In this document: one piece after another, positions 54,117 to 62,059 of the stretch
How the letters are laid out: every line of letters begins with the position of its first letter
How positions within the stretch are numbered: the first letter of the stretch is position 1
Origin: Pseudomonas resinovorans NBRC 106553
Lineage (GTDB): Bacteria > Pseudomonadota > Gammaproteobacteria > Pseudomonadales > Pseudomonadaceae
Assembly (NCBI RefSeq): GCF_000412695.1
Contig: NC_021499.1
Coordinates: forward strand, 2,170,001-2,234,000
Length of the DNA stretch: 64,000 nt
Direction of reading: 5' to 3'
Made by a program: the position numbers and the translations under genes
Notes under the pieces: generated by a model
Databases searched by the model: none
Seen by the model: the letters and a program-made list of their open reading frames with translations, nothing else
What the model was told of the DNA's origin: nothing

Positions 54117-56789
54117 ATGCGCACCGAGCAACCGAAAGTCATCTACCTCAAGGACTATCAGGCCCCGGAATACCTGATCGACGAGACCAACCTGACCTTC
54201 GAGCTGTACGAGGACCACAGCCTGGTCCACGCCCAGCTGGTGATGCGCCGCAATCCCGAGCGAGCGGCCGGTGATGCGGGCGCGGGCCTGCCGCCGCTGG
54301 TACTCGATGGCCAGCAGCTGGAGCTGCTGGCGCTGTCCATGGATGACCAGGCGCTGACCGCCGCCGACTATCAGCTGGACGACAGCCACCTGACCCTGCA
54401 GCCCAAGGCCGCCACCTTCACCCTCGACAGCACGGTGCGCATCCACCCGGAAACCAACACCGCGCTGGAAGGCCTGTACAAGTCCGGCAAGATGTTCTGC
54501 ACCCAGTGCGAGGCCGAGGGCTTCCGCAAGATCACCTATTACCTCGACCGTCCGGACGTGATGAGCAAGTTCACCACCACCGTCACGGCCGAGCAGCACC
54601 GCTATCCGGTGCTGCTGTCCAACGGCAACCCGGTGGCCAGCGGGTCGGAGGAGGGCGGTCGGCACTGGGCCACCTGGCAGGACCCCTTCAAGAAGCCGGC
54701 CTACCTGTTCGCCCTGGTGGCGGGCGACCTCTGGTGCGTCGAGGACAGCTTCACCACCATGACCGCCCGCGACGTGGCGCTGCGCATCTATGTCGAGCCG
54801 GAGAACATCGACAAGGTCCAGCACGCCATGGACAGCCTGAAGAAGTCCATGCGCTGGGACGAGGAGGTCTACGGCCGCGAGTACGACCTGGACATCTTCA
54901 TGATCGTCGCGGTCAACGACTTCAACATGGGCGCCATGGAGAACAAGGGGCTCAACATCTTCAACTCCAGCTGCGTGCTGGCCAAGGCCGAGACCGCCAC
55001 CGACGCCGCCCACCAGCGCGTCGAGGCCGTGGTGGCCCACGAGTACTTCCACAACTGGTCGGGCAACCGCGTGACCTGCCGCGACTGGTTCCAGCTGTCG
55101 CTCAAGGAAGGCTTCACCGTGTTCCGCGACGCCGAGTTCTCCGCCGACATGAACTCGCGCACGGTCAAGCGCATCGAGGACGTGGCCTTCCTGCGCACCA
55201 ACCAGTTCGCCGAGGACGCCGGCCCCATGGCCCACCCGGTGCGTCCGGACTCCTTCATGGAGATTTCCAACTTCTACACCCTGACCGTCTACGAGAAGGG
55301 CTCGGAAGTGGTGCGCATGATCCACACCCTGCTGGGCGCCGAAGGCTTCCGCAAGGGCACCGACCTCTACTTCGAGCGCCATGACGGCCAGGCCGTGACC
55401 TGCGACGACTTCATCAAGGCCATGGAAGACGCCAATGGCGTCGACCTGACCCAGTTCAAGCGCTGGTACAGCCAGGCGGGCACGCCGCGCCTCGCCGTGA
55501 CCGAAGCCTTCGATCCTGCCGCGCGCACCTACACCCTGAGCTTCCGCCAGAGCTGCCCGGCCACCCCAGGCCAGGCGGAGAAACTGCCCTTCGTCATTCC
55601 CGTCGAGCTGGGCCTGCTGGATGCCGCCGGCAACGACCTGCCGCTGCGCCTGGCCGGCGAAGCACAGGCCGGTGGCGGCAACCGGGTGATCTCGGTGACC
55701 GAGGCCGAGCAGTCGTTCACCTTCGTCGATATCGCCGAGAAGCCGCTGCCGTCGCTGCTGCGCGGGCTGTCCGCGCCGGTGAAGCTGAGCTTCCCCTACG
55801 ACCGCGACCAGCTGATGTTCCTCATGCAGCACGACTCCGACGGCTTCAACCGTTGGGATGCCGGGCAGCAGCTGTCGGTACAGGTGCTGCAGGAACTGAT
55901 CGGCCAGCATCAGCGCGGCGAGCCGCTGCAGCTGGACCCGCGCCTGCTCACCGCCTTCCGCACCCTGCTGGACGACGAGTCCCTGGACCAGGCGATGGTG
56001 GCCGAGATGCTCTCGCTGCCGAGCGAGGCCTATCTCACCGAGATCAGCGAAGTGGCCGACGTGGATGCCATCCATGCCGCCCGCGAGTTCACCCGGCAGT
56101 CCATCGGCGCCACCCTGTTCGAGCCGTTGCTGGCGCGCTACCAGGCCAATCGCGCGATCTCCCGGGAAACCGGCTATGTCGCCGAGGCCGCCCACATCGC
56201 CCGGCGTACCCTGCAGAACATCGCCCTGTCGTACCTGATGCAGAGCGGCAAGGCGGACGTGCTGGCGGCCTGCCTCGAGCAGTTCAAGGACTGCGACAAC
56301 ATGACCGAGCGCCTCTCGGCCCTGGCCGTGCTGGTCAACTCCGGCTTCGAGCAGGAGAAGGCCGAGGCCCTGGCGTGCTTCGCCGACTACTTCAAGGATG
56401 ACCCGCTGGTGATGGACCAGTGGTTCAGCGTGCAAGCCGGTTGCGGCCTGCCGGGTGGCCTGGAGCGCGTCCAGGCGCTGATGGAGCATCCGGCCTTCAC
56501 CCTGAAGAACCCCAACAAGGTGCGCGCCCTGATCGGTGCCTTCGCCAACCAGAACCTGGTGAACTTCCACCGGGCCGATGGCGCGGGCTACCGCTTCCTC
56601 GCCGACCATGTGATCACCCTGAACGCCCTCAACCCGCAGATCGCTTCCCGCCAGCTGGCGCCCCTGACCCGCTGGCGCAAGTACGACGACGGCCGCCAGC
56701 AGCTGATGAGGGCCGAACTGGAGCGCATCCTCGCCTCGGGCGAGCTCTCCAGCGACGTCTTCGAAGTGGTCAGCAAGAGCCTCGCCTGA
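54117..56789 (+). CDS. pepN: Aminopeptidase N (PepN)
   Basis: An 890-residue cytoplasmic M1 zinc aminopeptidase with broad N-terminal specificity in peptide turnover. The exopeptidase motif GAMEN lies at residues 272-276, the zinc site HEYFH at 308-312, with the third ligand Glu331 18 residues further on (HExxH-x18-E). The length is normal for the gammaproteobacterial type. The start ATG at 54117 is preceded by GAAGAG; the upstream in-frame ATG at 54072 is less likely because it adds residues that precede the MRTEQPKVIYLKDY start. Confidence 0.97.
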   Translation: MRTEQPKVIYLKDYQAPEYLIDETNLTFELYEDHSLVHAQLVMRRNPERAAGDAGAGLPPLVLDGQQLELLALSMDDQALTAADYQLDDSHLTLQPKAATFTLDSTVRIHPETNTALEGLYKSGKMFCTQCEAEGFRKITYYLDRPDVMSKFTTTVTAEQHRYPVLLSNGNPVASGSEEGGRHWATWQDPFKKPAYLFALVAGDLWCVEDSFTTMTARDVALRIYVEPENIDKVQHAMDSLKKSMRWDEEVYGREYDLDIFMIVAVNDFNMGAMENKGLNIFNSSCVLAKAETATDAAHQRVEAVVAHEYFHNWSGNRVTCRDWFQLSLKEGFTVFRDAEFSADMNSRTVKRIEDVAFLRTNQFAEDAGPMAHPVRPDSFMEISNFYTLTVYEKGSEVVRMIHTLLGAEGFRKGTDLYFERHDGQAVTCDDFIKAMEDANGVDLTQFKRWYSQAGTPRLAVTEAFDPAARTYTLSFRQSCPATPGQAEKLPFVIPVELGLLDAAGNDLPLRLAGEAQAGGGNRVISVTEAEQSFTFVDIAEKPLPSLLRGLSAPVKLSFPYDRDQLMFLMQHDSDGFNRWDAGQQLSVQVLQELIGQHQRGEPLQLDPRLLTAFRTLLDDESLDQAMVAEMLSLPSEAYLTEISEVADVDAIHAAREFTRQSIGATLFEPLLARYQANRAISRETGYVAEAAHIARRTLQNIALSYLMQSGKADVLAACLEQFKDCDNMTERLSALAVLVNSGFEQEKAEALACFADYFKDDPLVMDQWFSVQAGCGLPGGLERVQALMEHPAFTLKNPNKVRALIGAFANQNLVNFHRADGAGYRFLADHVITLNALNPQIASRQLAPLTRWRKYDDGRQQLMRAELERILASGELSSDVFEVVSKSLA

Positions 56790-56847
56790 CGCCCTCCGGC
56801 AGCCCGTGAAAGCGGGCTGTCATCTCCTGCAACAACTCTCTCCAGGG

Positions 56848-56882
56848 AGTGTTACCGGTTAGCGCCGGTAACACTTTTTTGT
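56848..56882 (+). terminator. Terminator after pepN
   Basis: A perfect 11-bp stem (AGTGTTACCGG 56848-56858 with CCGGTAACACT 56865-56875), loop TTAGCG, then TTTTT. A textbook intrinsic terminator. Confidence 0.9.
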
Positions 56883-57048
56883 TACTCAAGGAAATGAACC
56901 TTCGCGCTTTTATGCGTGAACAGTCTTAAAAGCCCAGAAAAGGCTTGACCAGACAGCTTTTGGTATGAGCGTACATGCCCTGCAAGTGTGATCTTGAGTG
57001 ACAAATCGTGCCAGATCGTCCGACAAGATCGGACAGAAAATCTGAAAT

Positions 57049-57067
57049 TGATCAGTGGATGATCAGT
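57049..57067. repeat. Tandem TGATCAGT motifs upstream of the DUF1302 gene
   Basis: TGATCAGT occurs at 57049-57056 and 57060-57067, with starts 11 bp apart (one helical turn). A third copy is at 57286-57293, close to the start of the downstream gene. The core TGATCA is itself palindromic. This spacing suits a dimeric regulator bound side by side on one face of the helix. Confidence 0.5.
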
Positions 57068-57310
57068 CACTTGTTTGACTGATTTCCGGCGCTTGGTGCG
57101 TGGAGATTTTTTGGCGCCTGTCGGCGACTTGGCACCATGGTTGCAATGCCCCAGAAGATTTGGCCCTGTTTCGGTGCAAACCGAGCGGGGTGCGCTCTGC
57201 GCTGGGGATTTCCTGCCGAAGCCAAACAGACCGCGTCACGCGGCTGCACAAACAAGGCCCGCCCGATGGGCCGCCAATAACAAAGTGATCAGTCCACGGA
57301 GTAAGACTCG

Positions 57311-59347
57311 ATGGAGCTCAAGTCCCGCAAGCCCACGTTGCGTTTCGCACCGGCCAAGGCAGGTTTCGCCTTCGTCGGTATCCTGCCGATCCTGGTAGCC
57401 GCCCAGGCCCAGGCGGTGGAGTTCAGCTTCGCCGACGGCGAAGTCGCCGGTTCCCTCGACACCACCGTTTCCTACGGCCAACTGTGGCGCGTACAGGGAC
57501 AGGACAGGACCAACGACGACATCAACACCAACGACGGTAACCGTAACTTCAATACCGGCCTGGTCTCCGAGGTCTACAAGATCACTTCCGACCTGGAAGC
57601 GACCTACAAGAACTACGGCATGTTCGTCCGCGGCACTGCGTTCTATGACACCCAGATCATGGACAAGCGCAACGACTACCTGGACAACAACAACCCCGTC
57701 CAGCCGAGCCAGAACTTCCCGCGCGACGACAGCTTCACCCGTGAGACCCGCCACAAGGCCGGTCGCGACGCGCAGATCCTCGACGCCTACCTCTACGGCA
57801 ACTGGGACGTGGCCGACATGCCGCTCACCGGCCGTATCGGCAAGCAGGTATTCAACTGGGGCGAGGGCATCTTCTACCGTGGTGGCATCAACACCACCAA
57901 CCCGGTCGACGCCGCCAAGTTCCGCCTGCCGGGCTCCGAGCTGAAGGAAGTGCTGGTGCCGGTAGAGGCCCTGAACTTCAGCCTCGGCCTGACCGATAAC
58001 CTGTCGGTGGAAACCTTCTACCAGTTCAACTTCAAAGAATCGGCCATCGACCCGGTAGGTACCTACTTCTCCGAGACCGACCTGTTCGCCGATGGCGGCA
58101 ACACCGCTTATTCGACCCAGCGCGCGCTGACTCCGCTCGCGCCGCTGTACGCCGGCTTCAGCGCCGCCGGTGTGGGTGGTCTGCAGGGTGGCCGTAACGT
58201 CGACGCCAATGGCGTGATCAAGGTCGCCTCGGTTGGCCCGGACATCAACGCCAAGAACGACGGCCAGTTCGGTATCGCCTTCCGCTACATCGCCGAAGAG
58301 CTCAACTCCACCGAGTTCGGTTTCTACTTCGTCAACTACCACGCCAAGGAACCGACCATCGCCGCCAACCTGGGCGCCTACGATGGCCTGAACCTGGCCC
58401 AGATCGCAGGTCAGGCAGCCGTTGCCCTGACCCCGCAGGTTCAGCAGGCGGTCGCAGCCCAGGCCGGTATCTCCGTCGCCCAACTGCAGGCCGTGCTGGC
58501 CAACCCAGCCCTCAACCCGGCTCTGGCTCAGGCCTACTCCAACGCCCTGACCACCGCCGCCACCACGGCAGCCGGCGGCCTGGCGACCATGGACGTGGCC
58601 AACGCCGTCCAGGCCCAGCGCGAATACGTCGAAGACATCCGCATGTACGGCGTCAGCTTCAACACCACCGTCGGCAACGCCTCGGTGTTCGGTGAGCTGG
58701 CCTACCGCCCGAACCTGCCGATCGGCATCGCCACCACCAACGACCTGCTGGGCGACCTGCTGCTCCAGGCTCCGCAGCTGGCCGCCGGCGGCGTCGTCAA
58801 TATCGGCGGCACCGACGTGCAGCTGGGTGACTCGATCCACAACTACGAGCGCGTCGAAGCCTTCAACAGCTCCGTGGGCACCATCTACAACTTCGGCCCG
58901 TCGCTGTCCTTCGACTCCCTGTTTGGTGTCGCCGAGCTGGCCTCCGAGCACCTGCGCGGCAGCTCCCTGCAATACACCGCGTTCAACGGCCAGAAGCGCT
59001 ACTACTCCGGCCGTGGCAACAACTCCTACGTGTCCGGCGGCGACCGCGACGATCAGGTCAACAAGAACGCCTACGGCTACACCCTGCTGCTGTCCGGTAC
59101 CTGGAACGACGTCTACGCCGGCGTGAACGTTTCCCCCTATGTCGTCTACAAGGACGATTTCGAGGGCAACTCCTACCAGACCGGCAACTTCATCGAGGGT
59201 CGCAAGGCCTACACCCTGGGCGTCAAGGCCACCTACCTGCAAAGCCTGGAAGCCGAGCTGCAGTACACCGAATTCTTCGGCGGCGGCCAGAACAACTCCG
59301 TACGCGACCGCGACAACATCGGGGTCAGCGTCAAGTACTCCTTCTAA
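57311..59347 (+). CDS. DUF1302 outer-membrane beta-barrel protein
   Basis: A 678-residue protein with a signal peptide (KAGFAFVGILPILVAAQAQA, likely cut before VEFSF). Alternating beta strands follow, and it ends in Phe (VSVKYSF), the classic outer-membrane barrel signature. Early strands read VEFSFADGEVAGSLDTTVSYG. An Ala/Gln-rich, probably helical segment sits near residues 360-430 (LNLAQIAGQAAVALTPQVQQAVAAQAG), possibly a plug or periplasmic insert. GGAG lies upstream of the ATG. The DUF1329 gene follows after 63 nt. The family is often paired with DUF1329 proteins near hydrophobic-compound catabolism genes; function not settled. Confidence 0.9.
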   Translation: MELKSRKPTLRFAPAKAGFAFVGILPILVAAQAQAVEFSFADGEVAGSLDTTVSYGQLWRVQGQDRTNDDINTNDGNRNFNTGLVSEVYKITSDLEATYKNYGMFVRGTAFYDTQIMDKRNDYLDNNNPVQPSQNFPRDDSFTRETRHKAGRDAQILDAYLYGNWDVADMPLTGRIGKQVFNWGEGIFYRGGINTTNPVDAAKFRLPGSELKEVLVPVEALNFSLGLTDNLSVETFYQFNFKESAIDPVGTYFSETDLFADGGNTAYSTQRALTPLAPLYAGFSAAGVGGLQGGRNVDANGVIKVASVGPDINAKNDGQFGIAFRYIAEELNSTEFGFYFVNYHAKEPTIAANLGAYDGLNLAQIAGQAAVALTPQVQQAVAAQAGISVAQLQAVLANPALNPALAQAYSNALTTAATTAAGGLATMDVANAVQAQREYVEDIRMYGVSFNTTVGNASVFGELAYRPNLPIGIATTNDLLGDLLLQAPQLAAGGVVNIGGTDVQLGDSIHNYERVEAFNSSVGTIYNFGPSLSFDSLFGVAELASEHLRGSSLQYTAFNGQKRYYSGRGNNSYVSGGDRDDQVNKNAYGYTLLLSGTWNDVYAGVNVSPYVVYKDDFEGNSYQTGNFIEGRKAYTLGVKATYLQSLEAELQYTEFFGGGQNNSVRDRDNIGVSVKYSF

Positions 59348-59364
59348 TACCAACAAGAACAAGA

Positions 59365-59384
59365 CGGGCGCCCCCGGGCGCCCG
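59365..59384 (+). other. Intercistronic hairpin between DUF1302 and DUF1329 genes
   Basis: CGGGCGCC (59365-59372) pairs perfectly with GGCGCCCG (59377-59384), loop CCCG, no T-run. It is likely an mRNA-stabilising hairpin protecting the upstream barrel transcript, not a terminator. Confidence 0.6.
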
Positions 59385-59410
59385 ATGCAGACTCATCACG
59401 GAGAATCCAC

Positions 59411-60778
59411 ATGCTGAAAAAGCTTTCGCTGATTAGCGCCGCGGTAGCGCTGGCGCTCACCGCCAGCAGCGCCCTGGCGCAGGTCTCGGCCCAGGAAGCC
59501 GCCAAGCTCGGCACCACCCTGACCCCCTTCGGCGCCGAAAAGGCCGGCAACGCAGCCGGCACCATTCCGGCCTGGACCGGTGGCATCACCGAGATCCCGG
59601 CGGGCTACAAGCCTGGCATGCACCATCCGGATCCGTTCCCGGAAGACAAGCCGCTGTTCACCATCACCAAGGCCAACCTGGACCAGTACAAGGCCAACCT
59701 GACCCCGGGTCAGATCGCCCTGTTCAACGCCTACCCGAACAGCTTCCAGATGCCGGTCTACCAGACCCGCCGTTCCGGCTCCGCGCCGCAATGGATCTAC
59801 GACAACACCATCAAGAACGCCACCACCGCCAAACTGCTGGACGGCGGCAACGGCTTCTCCGATGCCTACGGCGGCATTCCGTTCCCGATCCCGCAGAACG
59901 GCGTGGAAGCCCTGTGGAACCACATCACCCGTTACCGCGGCAACTACATCGTGCGTCGCGCCTCCGAAGTGGCCGTGCAGCGCAACGGTGACTTCTCCCT
60001 GGTGACCTCGCAGCAGGAAGCCCTGTTCAAGTACTACAACCCGAAGGGTTCGTACGCTGACCTGAACAACATCCTCTTCTACTACCTGTCCTTCACCAAG
60101 AGCCCGGCTCGCCTGGCTGGTGGCGCCACCCTGGTCCACGAAACCCTCGACCAGGTGAAGGAGCCGCGTCAGGCCTGGGCTTACAACGCCGGCCAACGCC
60201 GCGTGCGCCGTGCGCCGAACCTGGCCTACGACACCCCGATCGCCGCCGCCGACGGCCTGCGTACCGCCGACGACACCGACATGTTCAACGGTGCCCCGGA
60301 TCGCTACGACTGGAAACTGGTGGGCAAGAAGGAAATCTACATCCCGTACAACAACTACAAGGTCTCCAGCCCTTCGGTTAAGTACAAGGACCTGCTGCAA
60401 CCGGGCCACCTGAACCCGGCCGTTACCCGCAACGAACTGCACCGTGTGTGGGTCGTGGAAGGCACCCTGAAGCCGGGCGCCCGTCACATCTACTCCAAGC
60501 GCACCCTGTTCCTCGACGAGGACAGCTGGCAAGCCGCAGTGGTTGACCAGTACGACGGCCGTGGCGAACTGTGGCGTGTATCGGTGGCCTACCTGAAGAA
60601 CTACTACGAGCTGCCGACCACCTGGTCCGCGCTGGATGTGTTCCACGACCTGCAGGCCCGCCGCTACCACGTACAGAACCTGGACAACGAAGAGCCGACC
60701 ACCATCGACTTCAACCAGGCGGTCCCGGACGATGGCTACTTCAAGCCGTCCGCCCTGCGTCGCCGCGGTACTCGTTGA
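59411..60778 (+). CDS. DUF1329 periplasmic protein (LolA-like)
   Basis: A 455-residue exported protein with a clear signal peptide (MLKKLSLISAAVALALTASS, cut after SALA). The mature part holds the DUF1329 domain, including EAAKLGTTLTPFGAEKAGN at the start, GIPFPIPQNGVEALWNH, and RAWAYNAGQRRVRRAPNLAYD-like QAWAYNAGQRRVRRAP. The family is reported to share the LolA/LolB lipid-binding fold, so carrying a lipid or another hydrophobic molecule through the periplasm fits. CGGAGAA precedes the ATG. It pairs with the DUF1302 barrel in one operon and ends at a strong terminator. Confidence 0.9.
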   Translation: MLKKLSLISAAVALALTASSALAQVSAQEAAKLGTTLTPFGAEKAGNAAGTIPAWTGGITEIPAGYKPGMHHPDPFPEDKPLFTITKANLDQYKANLTPGQIALFNAYPNSFQMPVYQTRRSGSAPQWIYDNTIKNATTAKLLDGGNGFSDAYGGIPFPIPQNGVEALWNHITRYRGNYIVRRASEVAVQRNGDFSLVTSQQEALFKYYNPKGSYADLNNILFYYLSFTKSPARLAGGATLVHETLDQVKEPRQAWAYNAGQRRVRRAPNLAYDTPIAAADGLRTADDTDMFNGAPDRYDWKLVGKKEIYIPYNNYKVSSPSVKYKDLLQPGHLNPAVTRNELHRVWVVEGTLKPGARHIYSKRTLFLDEDSWQAAVVDQYDGRGELWRVSVAYLKNYYELPTTWSALDVFHDLQARRYHVQNLDNEEPTTIDFNQAVPDDGYFKPSALRRRGTR

Positions 60779-60794
60779 TCCGCGACACCCCGTG

Positions 60795-60826
60795 AAAAAG
60801 GCCGCTGAAAAGCGGCCTTTTTCTTT
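60795..60826 (+). terminator. Terminator after the DUF1329 gene
   Basis: A perfect stem AAGGCCGCT (60798-60806) / AGCGGCCTT (60811-60819), loop GAAA, then TTTCTTT. It splits the barrel/LolA-like pair from the propeller/RND pair, so the latter needs its own promoter or read-through. Confidence 0.87.
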
Positions 60827-60966
60827 GCGCGCTCGGTTACAGAGCGCCACCGGCGCTTAACAAAACATAACGTCCCACTGATTGTGCAGGCTTTCCAAAG
60901 CTGGCTAGGATTAGCTCGCTGCTCGACCCGGGCAGACCTACCTATAACAACAAGGGGTAAAGGTGT

Positions 60967-62040
60967 ATGAGTGAGCCCGTCATGCGGCGCACCTCGTCCG
61001 GCCTCCACAAGCCGACGTTCCGCTTCCAATCGCCGCTGGCCAAAGCGCTCTCGCTGTTCAGTGTGCTCTCCGCCCTGGCTGTAGGCGCTGCGCCCATCAC
61101 CGCATCCGCGCTGGCCGCCGATGCACCGGTCCTCTCCATCGAATCGCCCAAGGCCGTCAGCAGCCTGCTGCTCGATGTCGCCCATGCCGGCAAGCGCCTG
61201 GTGGCCGTTGGCGACCGTGGCCATATCCTTTATTCCGACGACAACGGCAAGTCCTGGACCCAGGCCAAGGTGCCTACCCGCCAGATGCTCGCCGCGGTCT
61301 ATTTCGTTGACGACAAGAAAGGCTGGGCCGTTGGCCACGACTCGCAGATCCTCGCCAGCGAGGACGGCGGCGCGACCTGGACCCTGCAGTTCGAAGACCT
61401 GGAGCGCGAAGCGCCCCTGCTGGACGTCTGGTTCAAGGACGCCAGCACCGGCTTCGCCGTGGGTGCCTACGGCGCCCTGCTGACCACCCAGGATGGCGGC
61501 AAGAACTGGGAAGACGTCAGCGACCGTCTCGACAACGAAGACCAGTACCACCTCAACGCCATCACCGCGGTGAAGGACTCCGGCCTGTTCGTGGTGGGGG
61601 AGGCGGGCAGCATGTTCCGCTCCGCCGACTGGGGCCAGACCTGGGAACGCCTCGAAGGCCCGTACGAAGGCTCGTTGTTCGGCGTGCTCGGCACCGCCGA
61701 GCCGGGCGTGGTCATCGCCTACGGCCTGCGTGGCCACCTGTTCCGCTCCACTGATTTCGGCGGCACCTGGGACACCGTGTCGCTGAAAACCACCAGCGGC
61801 GATCTGGAGTTCGGCCTGTCCGGCGGCGCCCTGCTGCCCGACGGCACCCTGGTGGTGGTCGGCCATGGCGGCAGCGTGCTCAAGAGCATCGACAATGGCC
61901 GCAGCTTCACTGTGGTGAACCGCAGCGACCGCCTGTCGCTTGCCAGCGTCATCGCTGATGAAAAGGGCAACCTGATTCTGGTGGGACAGGGCGGTGTACG
62001 CGTAGCGTCCCCGACCGGCGCCGAGCTGGGCCAACTATAA
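60967..62040 (+). CDS. Ycf48/BNR-repeat beta-propeller protein
   Basis: A 357-residue exported protein. A ~50-residue N-terminus with a hydrophobic stretch and Ala-rich cleavage region (ASALAADAP) is followed by about six Asp-box blades, e.g. GHILYSDDNGKSWTQ, SQILASEDGGATWT, ALLTTQDGGKNWE, SMFRSADWGQTWE, HLFRSTDFGGTWD and SVLKSIDNGRSF. These are typical of Ycf48/HCF136-like propellers, which in plants and cyanobacteria assist photosystem II assembly. Here it is probably a periplasmic assembly or partner protein for the transporter gene 19 nt downstream. AAGG precedes the ATG. Confidence 0.88.
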   Translation: MSEPVMRRTSSGLHKPTFRFQSPLAKALSLFSVLSALAVGAAPITASALAADAPVLSIESPKAVSSLLLDVAHAGKRLVAVGDRGHILYSDDNGKSWTQAKVPTRQMLAAVYFVDDKKGWAVGHDSQILASEDGGATWTLQFEDLEREAPLLDVWFKDASTGFAVGAYGALLTTQDGGKNWEDVSDRLDNEDQYHLNAITAVKDSGLFVVGEAGSMFRSADWGQTWERLEGPYEGSLFGVLGTAEPGVVIAYGLRGHLFRSTDFGGTWDTVSLKTTSGDLEFGLSGGALLPDGTLVVVGHGGSVLKSIDNGRSFTVVNRSDRLSLASVIADEKGNLILVGQGGVRVASPTGAELGQL

Positions 62041-62059
62041 GAAAAGCCGGAGAGTTTCG

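Larger units (their letters stand above)
56790..57310. other. pepN-DUF1302 intergenic region
   Basis: 521 bp. After a pepN hairpin (CAGCCCG 56800-56806 / CGGGCTG 56813-56819) and a strong terminator at 56848-56880, about 430 bp have no gene. They are clearly more AT-rich than the flanks. They contain the inverted repeat GTCCGA (57018-57023) / TCGGAC (57029-57034) and three copies of TGATCAGT at 57049, 57060 and 57286. The promoter of the DUF1302 gene should be here; I cannot place a -10/-35 pair confidently. Confidence 0.55.

Noticed and set aside
53865..56609. 914-codon open frame on the minus strand across pepN
   Set aside because: It is fully antisense to pepN, whose zinc motifs are clear. 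Long antisense frames are a by-product of strong GC bias at third codon positions. The translation is Gly/His/Leu/Val/Gln-rich without any domain.
60902..60918. Possible sigma-54 promoter (TGGC ... GC) before the propeller gene
   Set aside because: The GG and GC elements are 9 rather than 10 bases apart and the -12 element does not read TTGC.
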